Below are positions 16,216 to 25,883 of a stretch of 37,315 nucleotides of DNA, one piece after another; position 1 is the first letter of the stretch, and each line of letters opens with the position of its first letter. This DNA comes from a bacterium (GTDB lineage: Bacteria; Zhuqueibacterota; QNDG01; DTFT01), in contig JAFGAX010000033.1 of assembly GCA_016933415.1 (NCBI GenBank), forward strand, positions 1 to 37,315. The letters are read 5' to 3'. A program made the translations under genes and the position numbers. Under the pieces are notes generated by a model, which saw only the letters and a list, made by a program, of their open reading frames with translations, ran no database searches and was not told where the DNA came from.

Positions 16216-17636
16216 CGCTTCGCTCCCCCCACGTTTTCTTCGGGATAATAACGGCTGTAGATCAGATCCACCAGCTTGATGGCTTCGCGCGAGAAGGGAT
16301 CCACGTCGCGCTTGAACAGTTCATTGTCGATGAGAATCTTTGCCACGCGCCAGCTTTCCGCGTCCTCCAGTTTCTGCATCAGCTTTCCATACGCGTCACC
16401 GTCCCCGTTGAAGAGCTTTTTCACGAAGACTTTCTCGGTTTTCTCGTCGATCAGGGACCGGAAAGACGGCCGTCTGGAGTCTTTCCCGCGGCGTTCCGAG
16501 ATCAGTTCCGCATCGATGGACTCGAGCGAATCCGCATCCGCGGTTTCCGGCTCTTCCTCCTCTTCCGCCTGTTCCCGACGGATGATCCGCATCGGTTTCT
16601 TCACGGATTTCGGTTTTTCGACGGGCTCGAACACCTCTTTCTCGGGCTCGACCGCCAGCAGGGGCGTTTCCTCGCCGAGCACTGAATCGAGATCCCAGGA
16701 TTCTTCGAGCTTTTCCGGCTCCTCGATCACGACCGGTTCAGGCGCGGGTGCCGGGGCCGGCGCAGGAGCCGGTTTTCTGTCTGCGGGCCGTACCGGGTCG
16801 GCCGGTTCGGGCCGTTCAGCCCGTTCCACTGCGGAAGCCGCGGCGGCCGGAGACGAGCCGAAAGTCTCTTTCAGTTCCAGATAGCGTTTGATGGTCATTT
16901 CAAGATCGGCCGCGTCAAAGTCTTCCTTGCCCAGCTTGACTTCGACTTCAACGGCCTTGCGGAAAGATGTCATGGACCGGTCTTCGAGGAATTCCCTCAA
17001 AACGTCTCCGCCGACACGGCCGATTTCCTCGCCTTTGGTTTCGGACACAAAATCAGTGAGAACGGAAAAATCATGCAGGACCAGTTTCACCGGATCCTGG
17101 CCCGCCATTTTCCGAACGACATCCGCAGCCAGGCCGGGATATTCGTCTTTCTCAAGTTCCGTATACCCCAGCCTGCGGCATTCCTTGACGACATTTTCCG
17201 AATAGGGAAGCACTTTGGAGAAGGGGTCGAGCCGCTTTTCGAGGTCGAATATGTCGATTCTGTCCTTTTTCTCATAGAGGAGAGTGCCCATGGTCCGGAC
17301 CGGCTTGACCAGGTAATCGAGACGCAAAACCAGCGCCTGGCGGAGGATTTCTTCCACTTCCTCCTGGCGGAATATGGCGGTTTCACGGAAAACATCGAGT
17401 ATCTGACCTCTCAGGCCCTCGATATCCTCGGGTTTCAGGTCGAAATGAGGCGTGGATTTGAAGCTCAGGGGGGATTCAGAAATCAGGTATTCCTCAACCC
17501 GGTTTCTGAAAATCACTTTGATGAATGGAGGAATGGCATTGTCCGCCTGAATGCGGCCGAACCGGACTTTGTCTGATCCGCCCATGATTCTTTTTTTCAG
17601 GCTCACGACCAGGACAACGGTTTCATTTTCCCACAT
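16212..17636 (-). CDS. Unidentified protein with N- and C-terminal domains joined by a Pro/Ala/Glu-rich linker
   Basis: A 474-residue protein I do not recognise. I prefer ATG 17636 (MWENETVVLVV...) since AAAGGTG lies upstream; the ORF track starts at a TTG (17660) overlapping the archease stop, and ATG 17585 lacks a ribosome site. No signal peptide or membrane helix is visible, so it is probably cytoplasmic. Residues 1-~255 are a mixed alpha/beta, charged domain (for example GLRGQILDVFRETAIFRQEE). Residues ~262-390 are low complexity: an alternating Pro-Ala run, then long Glu-rich tracts. Residues ~392-474 form a compact helical domain (VFVKKLFNGDGDAYGKLMQK...IKLVDLIYSRYYPEE). It follows archease by 13 bp and overlaps the FecR gene by 4 bp, suggesting a functional pair with the exported FecR protein. 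Confidence 0.8.
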   Translation of the reverse strand: MWENETVVLVVSLKKRIMGGSDKVRFGRIQADNAIPPFIKVIFRNRVEEYLISESPLSFKSTPHFDLKPEDIEGLRGQILDVFRETAIFRQEEVEEILRQALVLRLDYLVKPVRTMGTLLYEKKDRIDIFDLEKRLDPFSKVLPYSENVVKECRRLGYTELEKDEYPGLAADVVRKMAGQDPVKLVLHDFSVLTDFVSETKGEEIGRVGGDVLREFLEDRSMTSFRKAVEVEVKLGKEDFDAADLEMTIKRYLELKETFGSSPAAAASAVERAERPEPADPVRPADRKPAPAPAPAPAPEPVVIEEPEKLEESWDLDSVLGEETPLLAVEPEKEVFEPVEKPKSVKKPMRIIRREQAEEEEEPETADADSLESIDAELISERRGKDSRRPSFRSLIDEKTEKVFVKKLFNGDGDAYGKLMQKLEDAESWRVAKILIDNELFKRDVDPFSREAIKLVDLIYSRYYPEENVGGAKR

Positions 17637-17649
17637 AACCGGCACCTTT

Positions 17650-18090
17650 CTAAACGTCAAAAAGGACGTTCGCTTCCCACCATGGGCCGTTTTTTTTCGC
17701 GTACAGCCCGTGTCGAGTTACCGCTTTGATTTCTTTGCAAATATCGTGCCTTGTGGGGTCTCGTTTCTCTCCATGCAGGGAAGCCTGTATTTGAAGAGTC
17801 TTTTCATTTTTTAATGAAAAATTATCCTTTTCAATTTGGAATCGTTTGAATAATAATGCCTCATTTTCCATAAAATAAAGAATTTCCCGGAGCCACTGAA
17901 GAAGCAGTTCATCCATGGTTTCCGCTTCCAGTTCCAATTTCCGGACTTCCTTCTCTTCCACGGTATCGGGATTATAGGTCTGGGAAACCATGCCCAGAGC
18001 CGCCTCTTCAAGAAGCTCCTTCTGGTTCTGGCCCCAGGCCTTGACCCCGACATCCGCCGTATGCTCGACCGGCTTGTAGCCTCCTGGCAA
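17650..18090 (-). CDS. Archease family protein
   Basis: A 146-residue protein with the archease signature: EHTADVGVKAWG near the N-terminus, LLLQWLREILY in the middle, and KAVTRHGLYAKK plus the C-terminal VLFDV. Conserved Asp residues in HTAD and FD are likely metal ligands. Archease activates the RNA ligase RtcB in tRNA splicing and RNA repair in archaea and eukaryotes; no rtcB is in this window. There is no ATG upstream of the conserved motif, and the start appears to be TTG at 18090, with a strong GAGGAGG ribosome site that overlaps the last codons of gyrA (5 bp gap). Translation is thus probably coupled to gyrA. Confidence 0.9.
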   Translation of the reverse strand: MPGGYKPVEHTADVGVKAWGQNQKELLEEAALGMVSQTYNPDTVEEKEVRKLELEAETMDELLLQWLREILYFMENEALLFKRFQIEKDNFSLKNEKTLQIQASLHGEKRDPTRHDICKEIKAVTRHGLYAKKNGPWWEANVLFDV

Positions 18091-18095
18091 GCGGG

Positions 18096-20525
18096 TTATT
18101 CCTCCTCTCGAACGACCCGCGCGACATCCGCAACGCGGTCCCCGCCCTTGAGCCGGATGAGACGCACGCCCTGCGTGTTCCGGCCGGTGACGCCGATGTC
18201 CTGCATCTGCTGGCGTAAAATCTGGCCTTTGGCCGATATCAGGAGCAGGTCGTCCGTGTCCAGCACGTCCATGAGCGCGATCATCCGGCCGACTTTTTCG
18301 CTGACCTTTAATGTGATGATGCCCTTGCCGCCCCTGGACGTCACCCGGTAGTCCGAAATGTCGGAACGCTTGCCGAATCCATTCTCTGTGACTACCAGTA
18401 AAGTCCCCTCGCGGCGGATCACGACCATGCCGATCACCTCATCCTTGCCCTGGAGGGTGATTCCGCGGACGCCGGCCGCGGCTCGGCCCATCTCCCGCAC
18501 CTCGGATTCATGGAACCGGATCGCCTGCCCGTCTCGGGTGCCGAGCACGATGTCCTGGCCCCCCTCGGTGAGCTTGACTTCGATGAGCCGGTCATCCTTG
18601 CCGAGCCCGATGGCCTGTATGCCCTTGCGCATGGGGCGACTGAACGCGGCCAGGCTGGTCTTCTTGACCTGACCGCGCCGGGTGGCCATGAACAGGTTTT
18701 TCTTTTCGTCGAAATCCTTGACCGGGACCACGGCCGAAATCTTCTCGCCGGACTGCACGGAGAGCAGGTTGATGATGGCCCGGCCGCGCGATCCCTTGCC
18801 CACCTGCGGGATCTCATGCACCTTGATCCAGAGACATCGTCCCTGATCCGTGAAAAAGAGGATGTAATGGTGCGTGGACGCGATGAAGAGGTGCTCGACG
18901 GAGTCCTCGTCGCCCGTGTCGGCGCCGATGACCCCCTTCCCGCCCCGGCCCTGACGCTTGTACCCGGAGACGGGGAACCGCTTGATGTATCCCGAATGGG
19001 AGATGGTGATCACCATGTCCTCTTCGGCGATGATGTCCTCGATCGAAAAATCGTCCACCTTGCCGACGATTTCCGTGCGCCGTTCGTCTCCGTACTTCTC
19101 CTTGATCGCGAGCAGTTCCTCCCGGATCACCTCCATCTGCTTGGCCTTGTTCGAGAGAATGCTCTTCAGCCGCTCGATTTCCTTGAGCACTGCGGCGTAT
19201 TCCTCCTCGATCTTCCTGCGCTCGAGGCCGGTGAGCCGCTGGAGCCGCATGTCGAGAATCGCGTTGGCCTGCAGTTCCGAAAAACGGAACCGCTTCATCA
19301 TGGCTTCGCGCGCGTCGTCCGGCGTCTTCGATTTCTTGATGAGCTGAATGATCTCGTCGATGTGGTCGAGCGCCTTTTTCAGGCCCTCGAGGATATGGGC
19401 CCTCTTTTCGGCCTTGTCCAGCTCGAATTTCGTGCGCCGGATCACGATCTCGTGGCGGTGCGCGATGAATTTCTCGAGCATCTCCTTGAGATTCAGGACG
19501 CGGGGACGGCCCTCCACCAAGGCCAGCAGAATCACGCCGAACGTGGTCTGCATCTGGGTGTGAACGTAAAGCTGGTTCAGAACGACCTGCGCCTGCGCGT
19601 CCCGTTTCAGTTCGAGCACAATGCGCATGCCGTCGCGGTCGGATTCGTCGCGTATGTCGGAGATGCCCTCGATCTTCTTGTCCTTGACCAGGTCGGCGAT
19701 GGACGCGATCAGGTTCGACTTGTTGACCTGATAGGGGATCTCGTTGACGATGATCGCTTCCCGGCCGTTCTTACCCTTTTCCACGGCTGCGCGCGCCCGC
19801 ACGAGAAGACGGCCCCGGCCGGTCTTGTACGCCTCGAGAATGCCCTCGGTACCCGTAATGATGCCGCCGGTCGGGAAATCCGGACCCTTGACGATGCGCG
19901 ACAACGCCTCGATCGTCGTATCGGGCCTGCGAATGAGGGCCGCGAGCGCGTCCACCACTTCCGACAGATTGTGCGGCGGAATGTTGGTCGCCATGCCCAC
20001 CGCGATGCCCGACGCGCCGTTCACCAGCAGGTTGGGGTAGGCGCAGGGCATCACCGAGGGCTCCTGCAGGGATTCGTCGAAATTGGGGACGAAATCGACC
20101 GTCTGTTTGTCGATGTCCGCCAGGATCTCCTCGGCGACGGCGGTGAGACGGGCTTCGGTGTACCGCATGGCCGCCGCGGAGTCGCCGTCGACGGAGCCGA
20201 AATTGCCCTGACCGTCCACGAGGGGATAGCGCATCGAAAAGTCCTGCACCATCCGTACCATGGCGTCATACACGGCCGTGTCTCCATGCGGATGGTATTT
20301 GCCGAGCACGTCTCCGACGATACGGGCGGATTTCCGGTAGGGCCGGTTGGGATGCAGGCCCAGTTCCGTCATGCCGTAGAGGATGCGCCGGTGCACGGGC
20401 TTCAGCCCGTCCCGGACATCGGGCAGCGCCCGCGCCACGATGACCGACATGGAGTAGTCGATGTACGAATTGCGCATCTCCTCCTCGATGTACACGGGGA
20501 CGATGCGGTCGCGTTTTTTCTGCAT
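18096..20525 (-). CDS. gyrA: DNA gyrase subunit A
   Basis: An 809-residue gyrase A subunit, which cuts and rejoins DNA during negative supercoiling in complex with GyrB. The catalytic Tyr122 lies in MRYTEARLT, exactly as in the E. coli numbering. The quinolone-contact region reads [10 protein letters not shown], with Thr at position 83 and Asp at 87; Thr83 occurs naturally in many bacteria and is not by itself evidence of acquired resistance. The C-terminal pinwheel contains the GyrA-box form QGRGGKG, which separates it from ParC. The end is acidic (VREEE). The gene follows gyrB after 36 bp and precedes archease by 5 bp. Length is typical of shorter GyrA proteins. Confidence 0.98.
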   Translation of the reverse strand: MQKKRDRIVPVYIEEEMRNSYIDYSMSVIVARALPDVRDGLKPVHRRILYGMTELGLHPNRPYRKSARIVGDVLGKYHPHGDTAVYDAMVRMVQDFSMRYPLVDGQGNFGSVDGDSAAAMRYTEARLTAVAEEILADIDKQTVDFVPNFDESLQEPSVMPCAYPNLLVNGASGIAVGMATNIPPHNLSEVVDALAALIRRPDTTIEALSRIVKGPDFPTGGIITGTEGILEAYKTGRGRLLVRARAAVEKGKNGREAIIVNEIPYQVNKSNLIASIADLVKDKKIEGISDIRDESDRDGMRIVLELKRDAQAQVVLNQLYVHTQMQTTFGVILLALVEGRPRVLNLKEMLEKFIAHRHEIVIRRTKFELDKAEKRAHILEGLKKALDHIDEIIQLIKKSKTPDDAREAMMKRFRFSELQANAILDMRLQRLTGLERRKIEEEYAAVLKEIERLKSILSNKAKQMEVIREELLAIKEKYGDERRTEIVGKVDDFSIEDIIAEEDMVITISHSGYIKRFPVSGYKRQGRGGKGVIGADTGDEDSVEHLFIASTHHYILFFTDQGRCLWIKVHEIPQVGKGSRGRAIINLLSVQSGEKISAVVPVKDFDEKKNLFMATRRGQVKKTSLAAFSRPMRKGIQAIGLGKDDRLIEVKLTEGGQDIVLGTRDGQAIRFHESEVREMGRAAAGVRGITLQGKDEVIGMVVIRREGTLLVVTENGFGKRSDISDYRVTSRGGKGIITLKVSEKVGRMIALMDVLDTDDLLLISAKGQILRQQMQDIGVTGRNTQGVRLIRLKGGDRVADVARVVREEE

Positions 20526-20561
20526 GGTTTTCCTTTTGTGACGGATCCCGATCCGGACGGC

Positions 20562-22758
<2,197 letters not shown>

Positions 22759-22762
22759 GCTT

Positions 22763-23881
22763 CTATGAACTCAATTTAATGGGCATCAGAAGCATTTCAA
22801 ATTCTTCGCCCGGCATCTGTTCGGCCGGAGTGACCAGGGCGGCGTTCATGGGGCTTTTCAGGTGAAATGTGGCCGCTTCGGTGTCGATCTGTTTCAGTAT
22901 GTCCATGACGTACATCGCATTGTATCCTATCTCCATGTCGTCTTCGGCGTACTGAACCGTCAATTCCTCCTTGGCCTCGCCTCCGACGTCAAGGTCTTCG
23001 GATTGCACGGTCAGTCTGTCTTTCGCGACGGAGAACCGCACCTGATGGGTGAAGGCGTTTGAAAAAAGCGACACTCGCTTCACGGCCGAACTCAGAAAAT
23101 TTCGGTCAACGGTCATCTGTTTTTTATTGTCCGAAGGAATGACGCGCTCGTAATCGGGATACTGCCCGTCTACAAGACGGGTGAAAAGTGTAGTGCCGCC
23201 GAAAATGAAGCAGAGCATCTTTTCCTGAACGATCATTCGGGTCGTTCCCTCTCCGGAGATGTTTTTGACTACGAGCTGGGCCGCCTTCGGGGGTATGATC
23301 AGGTTCACGGGCTTCTGTTTGGATTTGAAGTTCCGGTCCACGATTTTGGAAAGGCGGTGGCCGTCCGTGGCCACCATTCTGAATTCATTGGCCGTGATCT
23401 GAACGTAGACGCCCATCAGGGCCGGCCTCAGTTCGTCCGAGGATACTGCAAAAAGAGTCTTGCTGAACATCCGGTGGAGGCGGCCGTTGTCCATTTCAAA
23501 ATAGGTGTCGGAAGTGCTTTTGGGAATTTCGGGAAAATTGTCCTTGGAGATGCCCGATATCTGGTAATATCCCTGATCGGTCGTCATTTTCACTTTATGG
23601 TTTTTGTCGACTTCGAAACGGATCGCGATGTTGGGCATGGAACGGATCATCTCGATGAGAACGCGGGCCGGGAGAGCAACGGCTCCGGTTTTTTCGATTT
23701 TTTCGGGCGCGGTCTGAGTCGTGACCGAAACCTCCAGATCGGTTCCGGTGAGCCGGAGGACCTCCTCGTCCAGTTCGAAGAACACGTTCTCAAGCACCGG
23801 TGTTGCGGATTTGGCGGGAACGACGCCCGAAACCTTCTGCAAACACTGAAAAAGGGTTTCTTGCGAGATCGTGAACTTCAT
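22763..23881 (-). CDS. dnaN: DNA polymerase III beta sliding clamp
   Basis: A 372-residue clamp with three repeated domains. Recognisable parts are the N-terminus MKFTISQETLFQCLQKVSGVV, DLEVSVTTQ, MVATDGHRLSKI, and the C-terminal MDILKQIDTEAATFHLKSPMNAALVTP ending MPIKLSS, the usual beta-clamp tail. The clamp encircles DNA and holds replicative polymerase on its template. A good ribosome site (AAGGAG) precedes ATG 23881. A 301 bp AT-rich spacer separates it from dnaA, so it probably has its own promoter. Confidence 0.98.
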   Translation of the reverse strand: MKFTISQETLFQCLQKVSGVVPAKSATPVLENVFFELDEEVLRLTGTDLEVSVTTQTAPEKIEKTGAVALPARVLIEMIRSMPNIAIRFEVDKNHKVKMTTDQGYYQISGISKDNFPEIPKSTSDTYFEMDNGRLHRMFSKTLFAVSSDELRPALMGVYVQITANEFRMVATDGHRLSKIVDRNFKSKQKPVNLIIPPKAAQLVVKNISGEGTTRMIVQEKMLCFIFGGTTLFTRLVDGQYPDYERVIPSDNKKQMTVDRNFLSSAVKRVSLFSNAFTHQVRFSVAKDRLTVQSEDLDVGGEAKEELTVQYAEDDMEIGYNAMYVMDILKQIDTEAATFHLKSPMNAALVTPAEQMPGEEFEMLLMPIKLSS

Positions 23882-24182
23882 AGGAAAACTCCTTCTTGAA
23901 AAATATCCACCCAGTCTAATAAATTAAAGATTTTTTAAAAAAGATTCAAGAAAAATATAGTTTATATAGGGATGTGGAAAACAACAAACGATTTTCAGAA
24001 ACAGATATTAATTTAAATAAAAACAGCAACCTAAAGCTTTTTAAATAAGAACACTTCATGTGGATGAACGGTGGAAAGATCGAACCAGGATGTGGACAGA
24101 AAATACGCGTCTGCGGATCCAATTCAAAACGTCCATTTCATCCACACCCTGTCCACGGATCGTCCACCGACTGTCAACCGGT
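23882..24182. other. Candidate replication origin (oriC), dnaA-dnaN spacer
   Basis: This 301 bp spacer has no gene. Near dnaA it carries DnaA-box-like sites with one mismatch to TTATCCACA or its complement: TCATCCACA (24138-24146), TGTGGATGA (24059-24067) and TGTGGAAAA (23973-23981), plus weaker matches (TGTGGACAG at 24091, and GTCCAC repeats at 24151-24166). The part nearer dnaN (about 23915-24050) is extremely AT-rich, as expected of an unwinding element. Position between dnaA and dnaN, box clustering and the adjacent AT-rich stretch together support oriC. Activity is unproven, and no strand switch occurs here. Confidence 0.65.
23921..23949 (-). promoter_or_regulatory. Possible dnaN promoter
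   Basis: On the minus strand TTGAAT and TAATTT are separated by 17 nt, with the -10 about 40 nt before the dnaN ATG. Both hexamers are imperfect, and the AT-rich context makes chance matches likely. Confidence 0.3.
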
Positions 24183-25580
24183 TTACAAGACCGCCATTTC
24201 GATTTTTTTGCGCAATGCGTCCATCGTTTCCGGGAGTCGGTTTGTGGTGCCGCTGTCGGAGCGGATCGCCGCCTGTATCGTCTGAACCGCATGGATGACG
24301 GTGGTGTGATCCCGTCCTCCGAAATGCAGACCGATGCTTTTAAGGGAGTATCGTGTCATTTCCTTTGAAAAATACATGGCGATCTGGCGGGCGAAGGCGA
24401 TTTCCTGCTTCCGGCTTTTACCTCTCAGTAGATCGTCCGGAATCTGGAAATACTCACACACCACACGCTGGATCTGCTCGATGGAAATGTCTTTTCTTTT
24501 TCCGACCAGAAGATCCTTCAGGACGAGCTTGGCCAGATCGAGATTGATATCCATGCCCTTCAGCGAGGAATAGGCCAGCAGTTTGATGAGCGAACCTTCC
24601 AGTTCCCGTATGTTGGTGGTGATATTGGAGGCGATGAATTCAATGATTTCCATGGGGAGGTCGATGCCGTCGAAGCCAGCCTTCTGCTGAAGGATGGCGA
24701 TGCGCGTTTCAAGGTCCGGAGCCTGGATCTCCGTCACCAGGCCCCACTGGAACCGGGAAATCAGCCGTTCCTCCAGGCCCTTCAGTTCCTTGGGAGGACG
24801 GTCCGAGGAAAGGACGATCTGTTTGCCCTTCTGATGCAGGGCGTTGAAGGTGTGGAAGAATTCTTCCTGGGTGCGCTCCTTGCTCAGAAAGAACTGGATA
24901 TCGTCGACCAGAAGGATGTCGACGTTCCGGTACATCTGGCTGAATTCGGAGGTGCGGTTGTTCTGAATGGCATTGATGAATTCTATGGTGAATTTTTCGC
25001 TGGACACGTACAGGATTTTTTTTGCGGTGCTTTTTTCCCGCGCGAAATTGCCGATTCCCTGGATCAGATGCGTCTTGCCCAGTCCGACGCCGCCGTAAAT
25101 CACCAGAGGATTGAATGACGTTTTTCCGGGCGCCTCCGAGACGGCGAGACAGGCGGCCTTGGCGAACTGGTTGCCTTTTCCCTCAACGAACGTGTCAAAT
25201 GTGTATCGGGAATTCAGATAGGTTTCATCGCCCATGAATTTGCCGGGAGAACGGCGGACGCCGGCCGGAGGCGGGGCGGGCCTGGATTCTTCGCGCTGTT
25301 GGACCGTGAAGGCCACGTTTGCGCCCTCTCCGATGATCTGCGTGAGTGCGTTCCGGAGAATGTTCGGGTAATGCTCCTCCAGCCATTCATAGAAGAATTG
25401 GCTGGGCACCTGAACCGTCAGCATCCGATCTTCGATCTTGACCGGTACGATCGGGAGGAACCAGGTCCGGTAGCTCTGGGGATTGACCGTTTTCTGTATC
25501 TCGGCCATGCTTTTTTCCCACACGGACTTGGCGTTGTGATTGTCCACAGAAAGACCCAACTTATCAACAGGCAGGGACAT
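24183..25580 (-). CDS. dnaA: Chromosomal replication initiator DnaA
   Basis: A 465-residue initiator, standard length. Domain I (~15-95) contains VNPQSYRTWFLPIVPV. A short Pro-rich linker follows (~97-115). The AAA+ domain has Walker A GGVGLGKT (163-170) and Walker B ILLVDDIQF (222-230), with ERLISRFQWGL as the sensor/arginine-finger region. Domain IV at 390-465 contains the DNA-binding signature GGRDHTTVIHAV. It binds DnaA boxes and opens the origin. ATG 25580 has AAGGAG at proper spacing. Box-like motifs TTATCAACA and TTGTCCACA fall inside the first ~15 codons, so DnaA may repress its own gene. It has a 303 bp gap to ppdK upstream. Confidence 0.98.
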   Translation of the reverse strand: MSLPVDKLGLSVDNHNAKSVWEKSMAEIQKTVNPQSYRTWFLPIVPVKIEDRMLTVQVPSQFFYEWLEEHYPNILRNALTQIIGEGANVAFTVQQREESRPAPPPAGVRRSPGKFMGDETYLNSRYTFDTFVEGKGNQFAKAACLAVSEAPGKTSFNPLVIYGGVGLGKTHLIQGIGNFAREKSTAKKILYVSSEKFTIEFINAIQNNRTSEFSQMYRNVDILLVDDIQFFLSKERTQEEFFHTFNALHQKGKQIVLSSDRPPKELKGLEERLISRFQWGLVTEIQAPDLETRIAILQQKAGFDGIDLPMEIIEFIASNITTNIRELEGSLIKLLAYSSLKGMDINLDLAKLVLKDLLVGKRKDISIEQIQRVVCEYFQIPDDLLRGKSRKQEIAFARQIAMYFSKEMTRYSLKSIGLHFGGRDHTTVIHAVQTIQAAIRSDSGTTNRLPETMDALRKKIEMAVL

Positions 25581-25813
25581 GAAGCACTCCTTCGGGGAGT
25601 CATGAAGAAATCAAAACAGGACCCGTTCGTCAATCCATTTAAAATAGGAACGATACCCTGTTTTTAAGACGGATAATATTCACAGAAACTTTTTATATCG
25701 CGCCGGGAGACGGACACGCGGAAAGGGTTTACGGAGAAATCCACAAATTATCCACCGGGAACTCCCTCCTTTGTCGCGGAATCAATTTACCATTTTCGGA
25801 TTGAATGTCAAGG
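25581..25813. other. dnaA upstream region with DnaA-box-like sequences
   Basis: No gene was found here. The region holds TTATCCACC (25748-25756), one mismatch from the consensus box, next to AAATCCACA (25737-25745), and AT-rich stretches at 25640-25700. With the box-like sites in the dnaA 5' end (25540-25548 and 25561-25569) this forms a second cluster on the other side of dnaA from the candidate oriC. It is consistent with autoregulation or with one half of a bipartite origin. Confidence 0.5.
25784..25811 (-). promoter_or_regulatory. Candidate dnaA promoter
   Basis: The minus strand has a perfect TTGACA -35 (25806-25811), 16 nt spacer and TAAATT -10 (25784-25789). It lies just downstream of the ppdK terminator and ~200 nt before dnaA. 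The DnaA-box-like sites at 25737-25756 would fall ~30 nt downstream of the start, suited to feedback repression. Confidence 0.55.
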
Positions 25814-25853
25814 GGAAAAAAATAAAAAGGGGCGCGTGTTTGGCACGCGCCCC
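25814..25853 (-). terminator. Intrinsic terminator after pyruvate phosphate dikinase
   Basis: On the minus strand a perfect 10-bp stem GGGGCGCGTG / CACGCGCCCC with a 5-nt loop is followed by TTTTTATTTTTTT. It lies about 30 nt after the stop codon and closes the rsmI-to-ppdK gene series. Confidence 0.95.
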
Positions 25854-25883
25854 CGGTGGTCAGTAATCGACCGTCACCATTTT

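Noticed and set aside
20270-20290. GyrA Thr83 as an acquired quinolone-resistance change
   Set aside because: Thr occurs naturally at this position in many bacteria, so it is not evidence of acquired resistance.
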